This document shows, in pieces, positions 1 to 8,662 of a stretch of 48,944 nucleotides of DNA. The notes under the pieces were generated by a model that was given only the letters and a program-made list of their open reading frames with translations, ran no database searches and was not told the origin of the DNA. Every line of letters starts with the position of its first letter. The first letter of the stretch is position 1. This DNA comes from Ardenticatenales bacterium (GTDB taxonomy: Bacteria > Chloroflexota > Anaerolineae > Promineifilales > Promineifilaceae), in the NCBI GenBank assembly GCA_020634575.1, contig JACKBM010000053.1, positions 1-48,944 on the forward strand, read 5' to 3'. The position numbers were made by a program, and so were the translations under genes.

Positions 1-183
1 ATCCTTTAGAGCCCCGGCGAGTATCCAGGCACCCCGATAACCAACCCCATCCAACGAGGCGCCGCGATCCAGCGCGGCCCGCCAGAGGCCATAAGCCAGG
101 GCCACGGCGAAAGTCCCGGCCAAAACCGGCAAAAAGCCGGCCAAAGGCGAATGCCTGGTGCTCCCCGAATTGTCAATCGTCAC
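1..183 (-). CDS. Partial membrane protein, N-terminal 61 residues (cut by window edge)
   Basis: An open frame runs from a GTG at 183-181 to the window edge without a stop (61 codons). The GTG overlaps the TGA of the asparagine synthase gene as GTGA, the same close coupling seen between the other genes of this operon, which is the main reason to accept it. The fragment has a short polar start, then a hydrophobic stretch at about residues 14-33 (PLAGFLPVLAGTFAVALAYG) that looks like a first membrane helix, and a second apolar run at its end. This suggests an integral membrane protein. The family cannot be told from so little; a glycan-related membrane enzyme would fit the context but is only a guess. 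Confidence 0.6.
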   Translation of the reverse strand, partial: MTIDNSGSTRHSPLAGFLPVLAGTFAVALAYGLWRAALDRGASLDGVGYRGAWILAGALKD

Positions 184-2051
184 TGGAACTTCTCCCACCA
201 GAGAGCCAGGCAGAGTAGACCCCAAAGCTGATGGCTGTGATCGCGGCGGCCGCTGTCATGCTCCATCAGGAGCCGGAGCACGGTAGGCTGGTGCAGGAAA
301 CCCAGGTTTTGCAGCCGGGCCGGACTAAGGGAATCATGCAGCAACGGGCGCAAATCACGACGGAGCCAGCCGGCGACCGGCGCATTGAACCCCTGCTTGG
401 GCCGCTGCAGGATGGCCGCGGGCAGCCGCTCAGCCATCAGCTGGCGCAGCAACCATTTGCCCGTCCGGCCCCGTAGCTTCAAACGGGGCGGCAGCGCCGC
501 GGCCAGCTCGACCAGCTCGTGGTCCAGGAACGGGACACGTGCTTCCAGGCCGTGGGCCATTGTCATCCGGTCGACCTTGGCCAGCATGTCGTTGGGCAGA
601 TAGAAGCGGATATCGGCGTCGAGAAGGCGGTTCAGGGCCAATTGGGCCGTGGATTCGGCGAAAACGGCGCGATAGAGCTGGCGGAAGTCGGCGATATCCG
701 GCCGGTCCAACAACGCCCGCCGTGAAGCCGCGTCGCCGATCTCGCGCCAGCTGGCATGGGCCATCTCCCCATCCAGATCAGCCGCCGCCACAAAACGGCG
801 CAGCTTCTCGGCCAGTGTCAAGCGGCCCTCGCTATGCGGCAGCAACCCGACCAGCGGGGCGATGACGCCGCGGCGCAACAGACCCGGCAAGCGCCGGTAG
901 ACGCGGCCAAGATCGTGCGCAATATAGGTTTCGTAGCCAGCCAGGATCTCATCCGCCCCGTCGCCAGCAAGGACCATCGTCACCGATTCGCGGGCCAGTT
1001 TAGCCAGGTGATAAAGGGCAACCATGCTGGAATCGGCCGTTGGCTCTTCGGCATGGTAGACGATCGCCGGCAGGATATCGGCCGCATTCGGGCCGATGGC
1101 GCGCTCGTGGTGCTGCGTGCCAAGATGGGTGGCGACCAGGCTGGCGTAAGCAGATTCATCGTAGCCGGCAGCCTGGTAGGCCACGGAGAAACTTTGCAGC
1201 GGCGCCGTGAGCGTCTGGTTCATCCAGTAGGCGATGGTGCTGGAGTCCAGGCCGCCGCTGAGAAAGACGCCAAAGGGGACGTCGCTAACCAGGCGGCGTT
1301 CGACGGCGGCAGCTAACTTGGTCTGCAGCGCCTGCCTGTAGCGGCCATCAGCGCCGTGGTCGGTTTCATCGAATTGGAGTTGCCAGTAGCGCTGCGTGGT
1401 TGACCGGCCGGTCGCCACATCCAGCCAGAGGGATTCGGCCGGTTGGAGCTGGCGGACCGCGGCCAGCAACGTGTGCGGGGCGGGCATGTAATTTAACGCC
1501 AGGTAGTAGGCCAGTGCGGCCTCATCCAACTGGCGCGATATGGGTTCATAAGCGAGCAACGCCTTGATTTCAGAGCCAAACAGCAAGCGGTCGGGCCGCA
1601 GGCTGTAGAACAATGGTTTGATGCCCAGCCGGTCGCGGGCCAGCCAGAGGCCACCCTTGTCGCCGTCCCAGAGGGCAAAGGCAAACTGGCCGTTGAAACG
1701 GGCCAGGCAAGCCTGGCCCCACGCTTCGTAGGCGTGTAGGATGACCTCGCTATCTGAGGCGGAGCGAAATTGATGGCCGAGCGCAACCAGCTCGGCCCGC
1801 AGGGCCCGATAGTTGTAGATTTCGCCGTTGTAGGTGAGCCAGAGCGTACCGCGCTCGTTGGTCATCGGCTGCAGGCCGGCGGCGCTGAGGTCGATGACGG
1901 CCAGGCGGCGGTGGGCCAGACCGGCCGGTCCGCGAATCTCGTACCCCTCACCGTCAGGGCCACGGTGGGCCAGGGCAGCGCCCATCTGGCGCAAACCGGC
2001 CGGATCGGGCGCGGACCCATCCAGATGGACCACGCCGGCAATGCCGCACAT
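180..2051 (-). CDS. asnB: Asparagine synthase (glutamine-hydrolysing), AsnB-type
   Basis: Class II glutamine amidotransferase fused to an ATP-pyrophosphatase-fold synthetase. The N-terminal MCGIAG supplies the Cys2 nucleophile that releases ammonia from glutamine, with the glutaminase domain at about residues 1-210. The synthetase domain carries the PP-loop SGGLDSS at 265-271, used to adenylate aspartate or a related carboxylate. At 623 residues it has the normal family length. The ATG overlaps the upstream glycosyltransferase stop as TAATG, so translation is probably coupled. AsnB homologues inside polysaccharide clusters often amidate sugar acids or cell-surface precursors rather than make free asparagine. 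With a glycosyltransferase directly upstream, a role in glycan or envelope modification is plausible but not shown by the sequence. Confidence 0.93.
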   Translation of the reverse strand: MCGIAGVVHLDGSAPDPAGLRQMGAALAHRGPDGEGYEIRGPAGLAHRRLAVIDLSAAGLQPMTNERGTLWLTYNGEIYNYRALRAELVALGHQFRSASDSEVILHAYEAWGQACLARFNGQFAFALWDGDKGGLWLARDRLGIKPLFYSLRPDRLLFGSEIKALLAYEPISRQLDEAALAYYLALNYMPAPHTLLAAVRQLQPAESLWLDVATGRSTTQRYWQLQFDETDHGADGRYRQALQTKLAAAVERRLVSDVPFGVFLSGGLDSSTIAYWMNQTLTAPLQSFSVAYQAAGYDESAYASLVATHLGTQHHERAIGPNAADILPAIVYHAEEPTADSSMVALYHLAKLARESVTMVLAGDGADEILAGYETYIAHDLGRVYRRLPGLLRRGVIAPLVGLLPHSEGRLTLAEKLRRFVAAADLDGEMAHASWREIGDAASRRALLDRPDIADFRQLYRAVFAESTAQLALNRLLDADIRFYLPNDMLAKVDRMTMAHGLEARVPFLDHELVELAAALPPRLKLRGRTGKWLLRQLMAERLPAAILQRPKQGFNAPVAGWLRRDLRPLLHDSLSPARLQNLGFLHQPTVLRLLMEHDSGRRDHSHQLWGLLCLALWWEKFQ

Positions 2052-2911
2052 TACTCGTACCGCTCCAGGCGCAGCTGGGAAATCTGGTCCGAAAGGATGC
2101 CCAACCCAAAAAGCAAGATGCCGGTGACGATAGCCAGCAGGGCGCCAACACTGACACCGCGTCCGGCCAGGGCATAAGGGATGCCCCAGAGAACACCCGC
2201 CAGGCCGCTTAGCAGGCTGGCAGGCACAAAAATGCGCAGCGGCTCGAACAGAGCGGCGATACGCAGGATCAGGACGATGGTATCCAGCCCGGCCCGCAAG
2301 CTGACGGTGCTGCGGCCGGCTCGCGGGGCAACCGTGATCGGCGTAAAGGCTACATCATAGCCCCGGCTGAGCAGAGCGAGAGTGCTGGTTGTGGAAAAGG
2401 AAAAGCCGTTGGGGCAAAGGTGGAGATAACGGCTGATAACTTCGCGGCGCATCAGCCGCAGCCCGGAGTTGAGGTCGGGGATGCGGCGGCGCATCAGGTA
2501 GTTGGCCATCAGGTTGAGCAACCATTTGCCGGGCATACGCCAGAGCGGGCTATGCAGCAACGCCTGGCGGGCGCCAACGACCATATCAGCAGCCTCGTGG
2601 GCGGTCCAGAGGGCGGCGAGTTGATCCGGCCGGTGCTGGCCGTCGGCGTCGTAGGTCAGGACAAATTCAGTCTGGGCGGCGCGAATACCGCTTTTGAGGG
2701 CAGCGCCATAGCCCCGGTTCTGGCGGTGGCGGACGAGGCGGGCGCCGGCGATTTCGGCCAACCGGCCGGTCTCGTCGCTCGAGCCATCATCGATGACGAT
2801 GATCTCCGCAATAAAAGGTAGGGCGGCCCCCACCAGGTCGCTGACGACCGTGCTTATCGAGGCGGCTTCATTAAAAGCCGGGATGATCACGGTGACCGGG
2901 GCCAGGGGCAT
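2051..2911 (-). CDS. Family 2 glycosyltransferase, polyprenyl-phosphate sugar synthase-like
   Basis: GT-A fold glycosyltransferase of the DPM1/polyprenyl-phosphate sugar synthase type. It starts with VTVIIPAFNEA, has the nucleotide-binding DDGSSD at 41-46 and the metal-binding DADGQH near 88-93. The C-terminal 70 residues hold two hydrophobic segments that would anchor it to the membrane. At 286 residues it fits small GT2 enzymes that move a sugar from a nucleotide donor to an undecaprenyl-type carrier on the cytoplasmic face. The ATG abuts the stop of the upstream unknown gene with no gap, and its TAA overlaps the asnB start. The sugar and acceptor cannot be read from the sequence. Confidence 0.9.
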   Translation of the reverse strand: MPLAPVTVIIPAFNEAASISTVVSDLVGAALPFIAEIIVIDDGSSDETGRLAEIAGARLVRHRQNRGYGAALKSGIRAAQTEFVLTYDADGQHRPDQLAALWTAHEAADMVVGARQALLHSPLWRMPGKWLLNLMANYLMRRRIPDLNSGLRLMRREVISRYLHLCPNGFSFSTTSTLALLSRGYDVAFTPITVAPRAGRSTVSLRAGLDTIVLILRIAALFEPLRIFVPASLLSGLAGVLWGIPYALAGRGVSVGALLAIVTGILLFGLGILSDQISQLRLERYE

Positions 2912-3358
2912 TCAGGCAGTCTCCCCACCGGCCGGTTCACGCAGGGCGTACATATTCGTGATACGGGTACGGCCATCTATCAAGACGGGCACGAGCAAGC
3001 GGATCAGGTCAGCACCGGCGGCCGCATCCAGGGCCGGCCAATGGTCGGGCAATGTTTCGCCCTTGAACACCCGCACCGGGGCGGCCGGTCCATCAGGATC
3101 CCAGAGCCAGCCCGGCTCAGCGTCGCCGCGCTCCACCAGGGGGCCATGCACCGCCCCATTTTCCCAGACGCCCGGCAATTCACGCAGCTCACGACTCAGC
3201 AGTTTAGACGGTCCATAAATTGCCAGCCGGCGACTGGCCCGGTTAAGCGACTCGACGATGCTGATCGGCGTCGATAGCAGCGGAATCGGGGCGTAGTTTC
3301 CGCCCAGCCGGGCCTGATTAATGCGCCGCAAGGTGTCGATTAGCTGTTGTGAACTCAT
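2912..3358 (-). CDS. Unrecognised 148-aa protein, first gene of the glycan operon
   Basis: I do not recognise this family. The protein is soluble-looking: no signal peptide, no membrane helix and no cysteine pattern. It has many Leu/Arg residues in the N-terminal half and a Trp/Pro/Asp-rich middle (GWLWDPDGPAAP). The start is well supported, because GAGGGAGG lies just upstream of the ATG. The TGA is immediately followed by the ATG of the glycosyltransferase, so it belongs to that operon. Its central part carries one ACCGGCCGGT palindrome in coding sequence (2927). Function unknown. Confidence 0.75.
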   Translation of the reverse strand: MSSQQLIDTLRRINQARLGGNYAPIPLLSTPISIVESLNRASRRLAIYGPSKLLSRELRELPGVWENGAVHGPLVERGDAEPGWLWDPDGPAAPVRVFKGETLPDHWPALDAAAGADLIRLLVPVLIDGRTRITNMYALREPAGGETA

Positions 3359-3418
3359 CTTGCCTCCCTCATGATGGCAACTCGGCTACTGCGGCCCGAT
3401 TATAGCGCGAATGGCGCT

Positions 3419-3472
3419 GAGGGGTTGGTAGGGACCCGTCGGGTTAAACCGACGGGTCCCTATCAACCCCTC
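3419..3472. repeat. Long hairpin repeat, copy 1 (intergenic)
   Basis: Inverted repeat with 24-nt arms at 3419-3442 and 3449-3472 and a 6-nt loop; a single G/T opposition would be a wobble pair in RNA. It lies between the divergent starts at 3358 and 3580. The core GGGACCCGTCGGGTTAA and the flank CTGAGGGGTT recur in the hairpin at 28751-28800, so this is a small mobile or REP-like palindrome rather than a terminator of either neighbour. Confidence 0.8.
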
Positions 3473-3579
3473 ACCCGATCAAACGTAATTTTGGCGTAGA
3501 CAGTGTTCGATTCCTGTGCTAAAATTAGCTCATATGTTCTATTGCAATCCGGCGGCTTTTTTTCCCTTCCAGTAACGGT

Positions 3580-4248
3580 ATGGACCATTCAGAAAATTAT
3601 CCTGAATATTACGACGAAGATGAATATGAGCAGGGCTGGGAGCCAGATTATTGGACCCAGGAATATGCCGGCTACAGCTTCCCGTACGGGGCGCCGCGCT
3701 GGTCGTTGGTCGGCCTGGTCCTGCTGGTTGTTTTTCTCATGGGCTTCATGTTTGGCCGGGTCTCAGCGCCGCCCGTGGAAGCCGCCAGCAGCGGCGCCTT
3801 TGTCATGACGCCAGCCGCCACACCGGCCGAATTCAGCGTCAGCCCCCCATACAAAGAGTACACCCTGACCCAGGGGCCGCACGGCACTTCCTACGGCCAT
3901 TACGCCATCGACATCGCCGCCGGCAAAGGCAGCCCTATCCTCTCCCCCATTGATGGCAGTGTCAAAGCGGTTTACGTTGATCAGTACGGCAATACCCGCC
4001 TCATTCTCGACAATGAGCGGTATGAGGTGACGCTGCTGCACGGCCTCTACACTGTCACACCGGGCACCGAGGTACGCCAGGGCCAAACGGTCGGCAGCGA
4101 GAGCAATCAGGGCTACACCACCGACATGCAGGGTCGCTCCTGCGCCGGGCGTGATTGCGGCTATCACACCCACCTCAACATCTATGACAAATGGCTCAAA
4201 GCCAATGTCAACCCGCTGGACCTCTTCCCCTCCGCAGCAACTGAGTGA
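3580..4248 (+). CDS. Membrane-anchored M23 (LytM-type) endopeptidase-like protein
   Basis: A 222-residue protein with an unusual acidic, Tyr-rich N-terminal tail (1-38), one membrane helix at about 42-60, and an extracytoplasmic M23/LytM fold. The zinc ligands expected for the family are visible: His107 and Asp111 in HYAID, His154 in LLHG, and His196/His198 in HTH. M23 enzymes cut peptidoglycan cross-bridges or act as activators. With all ligands present this one is probably catalytic. Two cysteines close to the HTH motif could form a disulphide. No strong ribosome binding site precedes the ATG, but no other ATG fits the frame. A strong hairpin terminator overlaps the stop, so the gene is probably transcribed alone. 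Confidence 0.88.
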   Translation: MDHSENYPEYYDEDEYEQGWEPDYWTQEYAGYSFPYGAPRWSLVGLVLLVVFLMGFMFGRVSAPPVEAASSGAFVMTPAATPAEFSVSPPYKEYTLTQGPHGTSYGHYAIDIAAGKGSPILSPIDGSVKAVYVDQYGNTRLILDNERYEVTLLHGLYTVTPGTEVRQGQTVGSESNQGYTTDMQGRSCAGRDCGYHTHLNIYDKWLKANVNPLDLFPSAATE

Positions 4249-4332
4249 GCGACGTCTTTACGGCACCCACCGGAACTCGCGGCCCGTCGCCGCCCTGACG
4301 CCGTCCAAGACGTCCTCACTCTTGCTTTTGTG
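4244..4332 (+). terminator. Extended stem-loop terminator after the M23 gene
   Basis: The arms AGTGAG-c-GACGTCTT-t-ACGGC (4244-4264) and GCCGT-cc-AAGACGTC-CTCACT (4300-4320) give a stem of 19 base pairs broken only by a 1-nt bulge and a 1x2 internal loop. The loop is about 35 nt. A T-rich run (CTTGCTTTTG) follows. The stem includes the stop codon of the M23 gene, so it most probably ends that transcript. Confidence 0.65.
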
Positions 4333-4544
4333 ACAACTATCACCCGAACAACGGTCAACCATCACTGCTCTCGATCTCCTACTGTCTCTAAACTGCACAG
4401 AAGGTTTGCCTGGACCAGGTGAACCGGCGAATTATTGACAAACCATGACAGAACCTGATGGGCAGCGGGTGTGGTGCGGAAGACCGGCCGGTCCTTCCCC
4501 AGCAAAATCCCCGATGCAACTGTTTATGTGCGGAGGAATTACTC
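4333..4544. other. Leader region of ppdK, no gene
   Basis: About 210 bases between the M23 terminator and the ppdK start. It holds one ACCGGCCGGT palindrome at 4483-4492 and, at its end, the GGAGG ribosome binding site at 4532-4536. The frame is open back to 4458, but an upstream start there has no binding site and adds a sequence unlike the family. No promoter could be assigned with confidence. Confidence 0.5.
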
Positions 4545-7316
4545 ATGTTACAAAATGTGGCGGATGATTTACAGGCGGATAATGGCGCACAGCCAAAACT
4601 AACGGGTCCGTTTGTTTACCTTTTTAGTGAAGTTGATAAAGCTCAGAACAGCCTGATGGGCGACTGGGACGCCGTTCGCGGCCTTCTCGGCGGTAAAGGC
4701 GCCAACCTGGGCGACATGACCCGCCTGGGCATCCCCGTTCCCCCTGGCTTCACCGTAACCAGTGTCGCCTGTAACGCCTATCTGGACAGCGGCGAAAAGT
4801 TCCCTCCAGGCATGTGGGATGAGATCCTGGCCGCCGTTAGCGCCGTGCAGACACAAGCCGGCCGTATATTTGGCGACAAAGACAACCCGCTGCTCGTCTC
4901 CTGCCGTTCCGGCGCCAAATTCTCCATGCCCGGCATGATGGACACCGTGCTGAATATCGGCCTGAACGACACCGTGGTTGAAGGGTTAATTAAGCGGACG
5001 GATGATGCTCGCTTTGTCTATGACCTGTATCGCCGGCTGATTCAGATGTTCGGCAGCGTTGTCATGAACGTGCCGGATGAGGTGTTTGAGCATGTCATCA
5101 CAGCCCAGCGGGAAAAAGCGGGCGTGGAAGTGGATGCGGATCTCTCGGCAGAAGATTGGCAGGCGATCACCGGCAAATTCAAGGAAATTTATCGCACCTT
5201 TACGGGGTCTGACTTCCCGGTTGATCCGTACGAGCAATTACGCCTGGCCACGGCCGCCGTCTTCCGCTCCTGGAACGGCCGTCGGGCACGGGACTATCGC
5301 CGTGCGGCGGGCATCCCCGATGACCTGGGCACCGCCGTCAACATCCAGATGATGGTTTTCGGCAATATGGACGAAAACTCAGCCACCGGTGTGGCGATGT
5401 CGCGTAACGCCTCGACAGGCGAGCGTGAGCTGGAAGGCGACTTCCTTTTTAATGCCCAGGGCGAAGACGTCGTCGCCGGTATCCGGCTGACCCAGCCGCT
5501 CTCCGACCTCAAAGAATCGATGCCGGCCGTCTACAAGGAATTTGAAGATATCGCCGGCAAGCTGGAAGGCCATTTCCGCAACATGCAGGACCTGGAGTTC
5601 ACCATCGAGCATGGCAAACTGTGGTTGCTGCAGACCCGTGACGGCAAGCGCACGGCGCAGGCGGAAGTTCGCATTGCCGTCGATATGGTCAACGAAGGGT
5701 TGATCACCAAAGAAGAGGCGGTACGCCGGGTCCGGCCGGATCAGGTTGACTTCTTCATGCATCCGCAGCTCGACGCCGCTATCGCCAAGTCGATGGACCC
5801 GATCGCCAAAGGGTTGAACGTATCCCCCGGCGGTGCGGTCGGCGTCATCGCCTTTGACGCGGATACGGCTGAGCGCTGGGGCAAGGATGAAGGACGCGCT
5901 GTCATCATGGTGCGGCCGGAGACCAAGCCGGACGACGTCCATGGCATGCTGGCTGCCAAAGGTATCCTGACCAGCCGCGGCGGCCGGACCAGCCATGCGG
6001 CGCTGGTCGCCCGCCAATTCGGCATCCCCGCCGTCGTCGGCGTGAGCGATCTGCTTATCGACCTGGACAACCGGGTGATGCACATCAATGGCGGCGAAAT
6101 CAAGGAAGGTGAATGGCTCTCGTTGGACGGCACCCAGGGTATCGTCTACAGTGGCCAGATCCCAACCGAGGTACCGGATTTCAGCAATCCGTATCTGCTC
6201 AAAGTTCTGGAATGGGCTGACGAGATTCGCGAACTGGGCGTCTGGGCCAATGCCGACTATCCGGAAGATGCCGCACGCGCGGTTGGCTACGGCGCCGAAG
6301 GGCTGGGGCTCTGCCGTACCGAGCATATGTTCTTCGCGACCGACCGGCTGCCTGTTGTGCAGCAGATGATCATGGCCAAGAGCGTCACCGAACGTCAGGA
6401 AGCGCTGGACCACCTGTTGCCGCTGCAGCGGGAAGATTTTGTGGGCCTGTTCCGGGCAATGAATGGCCGGCCAGTTATCATCCGCCTCATCGACCCGCCG
6501 ATGCATGAGTTCCTGCCAGCATATGACGAACTGGTCGCCCGGCTGGCTGACCTGAAAGTCCAGTTGCAGCATTTCCACACTTTGAGCGAGATTGACGAAG
6601 CGCTCAGCGAGATCCGGGTCAAGCAAAACTTCCTGGAACGGGTCGAAGCGCTGCGGGAAGCCAACCCGATGCTGGGTACACGCGGCGTCCGGGTCGGCAT
6701 CATCTATCCGGAAATCACCAGGATGCAGGTACGGGCCATCTTCGAGGCGGCCTGCAAGGTTGCCTCTGAAGGCATCGCCGTCCATCCGGAAGTGATGATT
6801 CCGCTGGTCTCCCATATCAATGAGCTCCGCGTCCAACGGGAAAGCCTGGAGGCAGAAGCGGCAGCGGTCATGAAAGAAAATGAGATGAAGCTGCCCTACA
6901 AGTTCGGCACGATGATCGAAGTGCCGCGGGCGGCCCTGACCGCCGACGAACTGGCGGAAGTGGCTGAATTCTTCTCCTTCGGCACCAACGACCTGACGCA
7001 GATGACCTTCGGCGTCTCTCGCGACGATGCGGAAGCCGGCTTCCTGATTGCTTACCAGCAACGGGGCATTCTGGAAACCAACCCATTTGCCACCATCGAC
7101 CCGAACGGCGTTGGTTGGCTGATGGAGATGGCGGTTCAGGATGGTCGGGCGATCCGGCCGGAACTGGAAATCGGCGTCTGCGGCGAGCACGGCGGCGACC
7201 CCGCCAGCATCGCCCTCTGTCACAAGATGGGTCTTAGCTATGTCTCCTGCTCACCGTTCCGGGTGCCTGTGGCCCGGTTGGCAGCCGCCCACGCGGCCCT
7301 GCCTTCGGTTGAGTAA
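4545..7316 (+). CDS. ppdK: Pyruvate, phosphate dikinase
   Basis: Interconverts pyruvate, ATP and phosphate with phosphoenolpyruvate, AMP and pyrophosphate in the cytoplasm. The N-terminal ATP-grasp domain (GGKGANLGDM near 49-58), the central phosphohistidine domain with the phosphate-carrying His484 in GGRTSHAAL, and the C-terminal PEP/pyruvate barrel with SFGTNDLTQ and Cys879 in GVCGEHGGDP are all intact. I chose the ATG at 4545 because GGAGG lies 8 nt upstream and the family begins here; this gives 923 residues, slightly above the usual 870-900 because of a loose N-terminal extension. It is housekeeping in nature. It is followed by a hairpin and then a flavoprotein gene on the same strand. 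Unlike its neighbours, the gene contains no ACCGGCCGGT copies. Confidence 0.97.
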   Translation: MLQNVADDLQADNGAQPKLTGPFVYLFSEVDKAQNSLMGDWDAVRGLLGGKGANLGDMTRLGIPVPPGFTVTSVACNAYLDSGEKFPPGMWDEILAAVSAVQTQAGRIFGDKDNPLLVSCRSGAKFSMPGMMDTVLNIGLNDTVVEGLIKRTDDARFVYDLYRRLIQMFGSVVMNVPDEVFEHVITAQREKAGVEVDADLSAEDWQAITGKFKEIYRTFTGSDFPVDPYEQLRLATAAVFRSWNGRRARDYRRAAGIPDDLGTAVNIQMMVFGNMDENSATGVAMSRNASTGERELEGDFLFNAQGEDVVAGIRLTQPLSDLKESMPAVYKEFEDIAGKLEGHFRNMQDLEFTIEHGKLWLLQTRDGKRTAQAEVRIAVDMVNEGLITKEEAVRRVRPDQVDFFMHPQLDAAIAKSMDPIAKGLNVSPGGAVGVIAFDADTAERWGKDEGRAVIMVRPETKPDDVHGMLAAKGILTSRGGRTSHAALVARQFGIPAVVGVSDLLIDLDNRVMHINGGEIKEGEWLSLDGTQGIVYSGQIPTEVPDFSNPYLLKVLEWADEIRELGVWANADYPEDAARAVGYGAEGLGLCRTEHMFFATDRLPVVQQMIMAKSVTERQEALDHLLPLQREDFVGLFRAMNGRPVIIRLIDPPMHEFLPAYDELVARLADLKVQLQHFHTLSEIDEALSEIRVKQNFLERVEALREANPMLGTRGVRVGIIYPEITRMQVRAIFEAACKVASEGIAVHPEVMIPLVSHINELRVQRESLEAEAAAVMKENEMKLPYKFGTMIEVPRAALTADELAEVAEFFSFGTNDLTQMTFGVSRDDAEAGFLIAYQQRGILETNPFATIDPNGVGWLMEMAVQDGRAIRPELEIGVCGEHGGDPASIALCHKMGLSYVSCSPFRVPVARLAAAHAALPSVE

Positions 7317-7339
7317 CCTTTAACGACACTCCTGTAATC

Positions 7340-7375
7340 CAGCGCCGCAGCCGGGCTTGCTCAGCTGCGGCGCTG
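7340..7375 (+). terminator. Perfect 12-bp hairpin between ppdK and the flavoprotein gene
   Basis: The arms CAGCGCCGCAGC (7340-7351) and GCTGCGGCGCTG (7364-7375) are exact reverse complements with a 12-nt loop. No T-run follows; instead the ribosome binding site GGGAG of the next gene begins at 7377. It could reduce read-through, protect the upstream mRNA end, or limit translation of the next gene. Confidence 0.5.
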
Positions 7376-7387
7376 TGGGAGAACAAT

Positions 7388-8635
7388 ATGAAACGGTTGT
7401 TAATTTTAGGTGCGGGCACGGCAGGTACCATCGTAGCCAACCGGTTGCGCCCCCGGCTCTCTCCCGGCGAATGGAAAGTCACCATCGTCGACCAGGAAGC
7501 AACCCATTATTACCAGCCAGGTTTCGTCTTCGTCCCTTTTGGTATTTATGACAAAAACGACATCGTTCAGCCGAAGCGCCGCTATCTGCCGGACAATGTC
7601 GAACTCATTCTCGGTGAGGTGGAGGTCGTCGAACCGGAACAAGCGATCGTGCGTCTGACCAATGGCCAGACAGTGGGCTATGATTATCTGGTCATCGCCA
7701 CCGGCGTCAGCCCGCGCCCAGAAGAAACGCCCGGCTTAATGGGTCCTGAATGGCATCAGTCCATTTTTGATTTCCACAGCTATCTAGGCAGCGTGGCCCT
7801 GGCAAAAAAGTTGAAAAACTGGGCAGGGGGTCGCCTCGTCGTCAATGTGATGGAAATGCCCATCAAAGGGGCGACGGCGCCGCTGGAGATCGTGTTTCTG
7901 GCAGATTGGTTCTTTAAGCAGAAAGGGATGCGTGACAAGGTTGATATCACCTACGCGCTCCCCCAGCCCGATGCCTTTTCACGGCCAATTGCGGCTCAGA
8001 TGCTAAACGCAACCCTGGCACAAAAAGGCATAACATTACGGCCCGAGTTCTATGTGGACCGGGTGGACCAGGCGAACAAGCAGCTTATTGCTTATGACGA
8101 AAGTGTGCTGCCATTCGACCTGCTGCTAACGGTGCCGGTGAACGTCGGCGCAGATTTTATCGGCCGGTCCAATCTGGGTGATCAGCTCAACCTGGTTCCG
8201 GTTGACCAACATACCTTGCTGTCGCTGGAACACGACAACATCTTCGCCCTGGGCGATGCGGCGGCTTTGCCGACCATGAAAGCGGCCACCTCCGCCCATT
8301 TTGCGGCCGAAATGTTTGCCGAGAACTTCGTCCGCTACATCCAGGGGCTACCCCTGTTGCCCAGTTTTGATGGCCATGCCAACTTCTTTGTCGAGACTGG
8401 TTATGATCGGGCTGTTTTGCTCGATTTCAACTACGAGACAGAGCCGTTACCAGGCCGGTTTCCCCACAGCACCCTGGGGCCACTGCCTCTGCTACAGGAA
8501 TCGCGTCTGAGTCACTGGAGCAAGCTGGCATTCCGCTGGATCTATTGGAATGTGATGTTAAAAGGGCGGCCCATGCCGCTGCCCTCGCAGACAGGTAGCA
8601 GCGAGGCAAAGTTAAATGGCCCGGTAGTGGCCTGA
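7388..8635 (+). CDS. FAD-dependent oxidoreductase, sulfide:quinone-reductase-like but cysteine-free
   Basis: A 415-residue flavoprotein of the pyridine-nucleotide-disulphide fold. The FAD-binding GAGTAG is at 8-13, the second dinucleotide motif VIATGVSPRP near 102-111, and the C-terminal FAD motif ALGDAA near 287. Overall length and the C-terminal amphipathic region (SHWSKLAFRWIYW) resemble sulfide:quinone oxidoreductases, which sit on the membrane and pass electrons to quinone. The protein contains no cysteine at all. In classical SQR a redox cysteine lies in a K-C-x-x-AP segment; here the segment reads IKGATAPLEI near 158-167. It may be a divergent quinone-linked or NAD(P)H-type enzyme rather than a sulfide oxidase. 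The start is supported by GGGAG upstream. Confidence 0.85.
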   Translation: MKRLLILGAGTAGTIVANRLRPRLSPGEWKVTIVDQEATHYYQPGFVFVPFGIYDKNDIVQPKRRYLPDNVELILGEVEVVEPEQAIVRLTNGQTVGYDYLVIATGVSPRPEETPGLMGPEWHQSIFDFHSYLGSVALAKKLKNWAGGRLVVNVMEMPIKGATAPLEIVFLADWFFKQKGMRDKVDITYALPQPDAFSRPIAAQMLNATLAQKGITLRPEFYVDRVDQANKQLIAYDESVLPFDLLLTVPVNVGADFIGRSNLGDQLNLVPVDQHTLLSLEHDNIFALGDAAALPTMKAATSAHFAAEMFAENFVRYIQGLPLLPSFDGHANFFVETGYDRAVLLDFNYETEPLPGRFPHSTLGPLPLLQESRLSHWSKLAFRWIYWNVMLKGRPMPLPSQTGSSEAKLNGPVVA

Positions 8636-8662
8636 CGCCTCAGTGGAAGAGGGGGAAAAGCA

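Noticed and set aside
3419..3472. Hairpin as transcription terminator
   Set aside because: It lies between two divergent starts, not behind a gene, and has no T-run; repeat character explains it better.
4458..4544. Longer N-terminus for pyruvate phosphate dikinase from the first ATG of the frame
   Set aside because: No ribosome binding site there, Cys-rich unrelated residues, and GGAGG precedes the ATG at 4545.
5379..7223. 614-codon open frame antisense to ppdK
   Set aside because: It mirrors a highly conserved gene in GC-rich DNA and its translation has no domain or start signal; a shadow frame.
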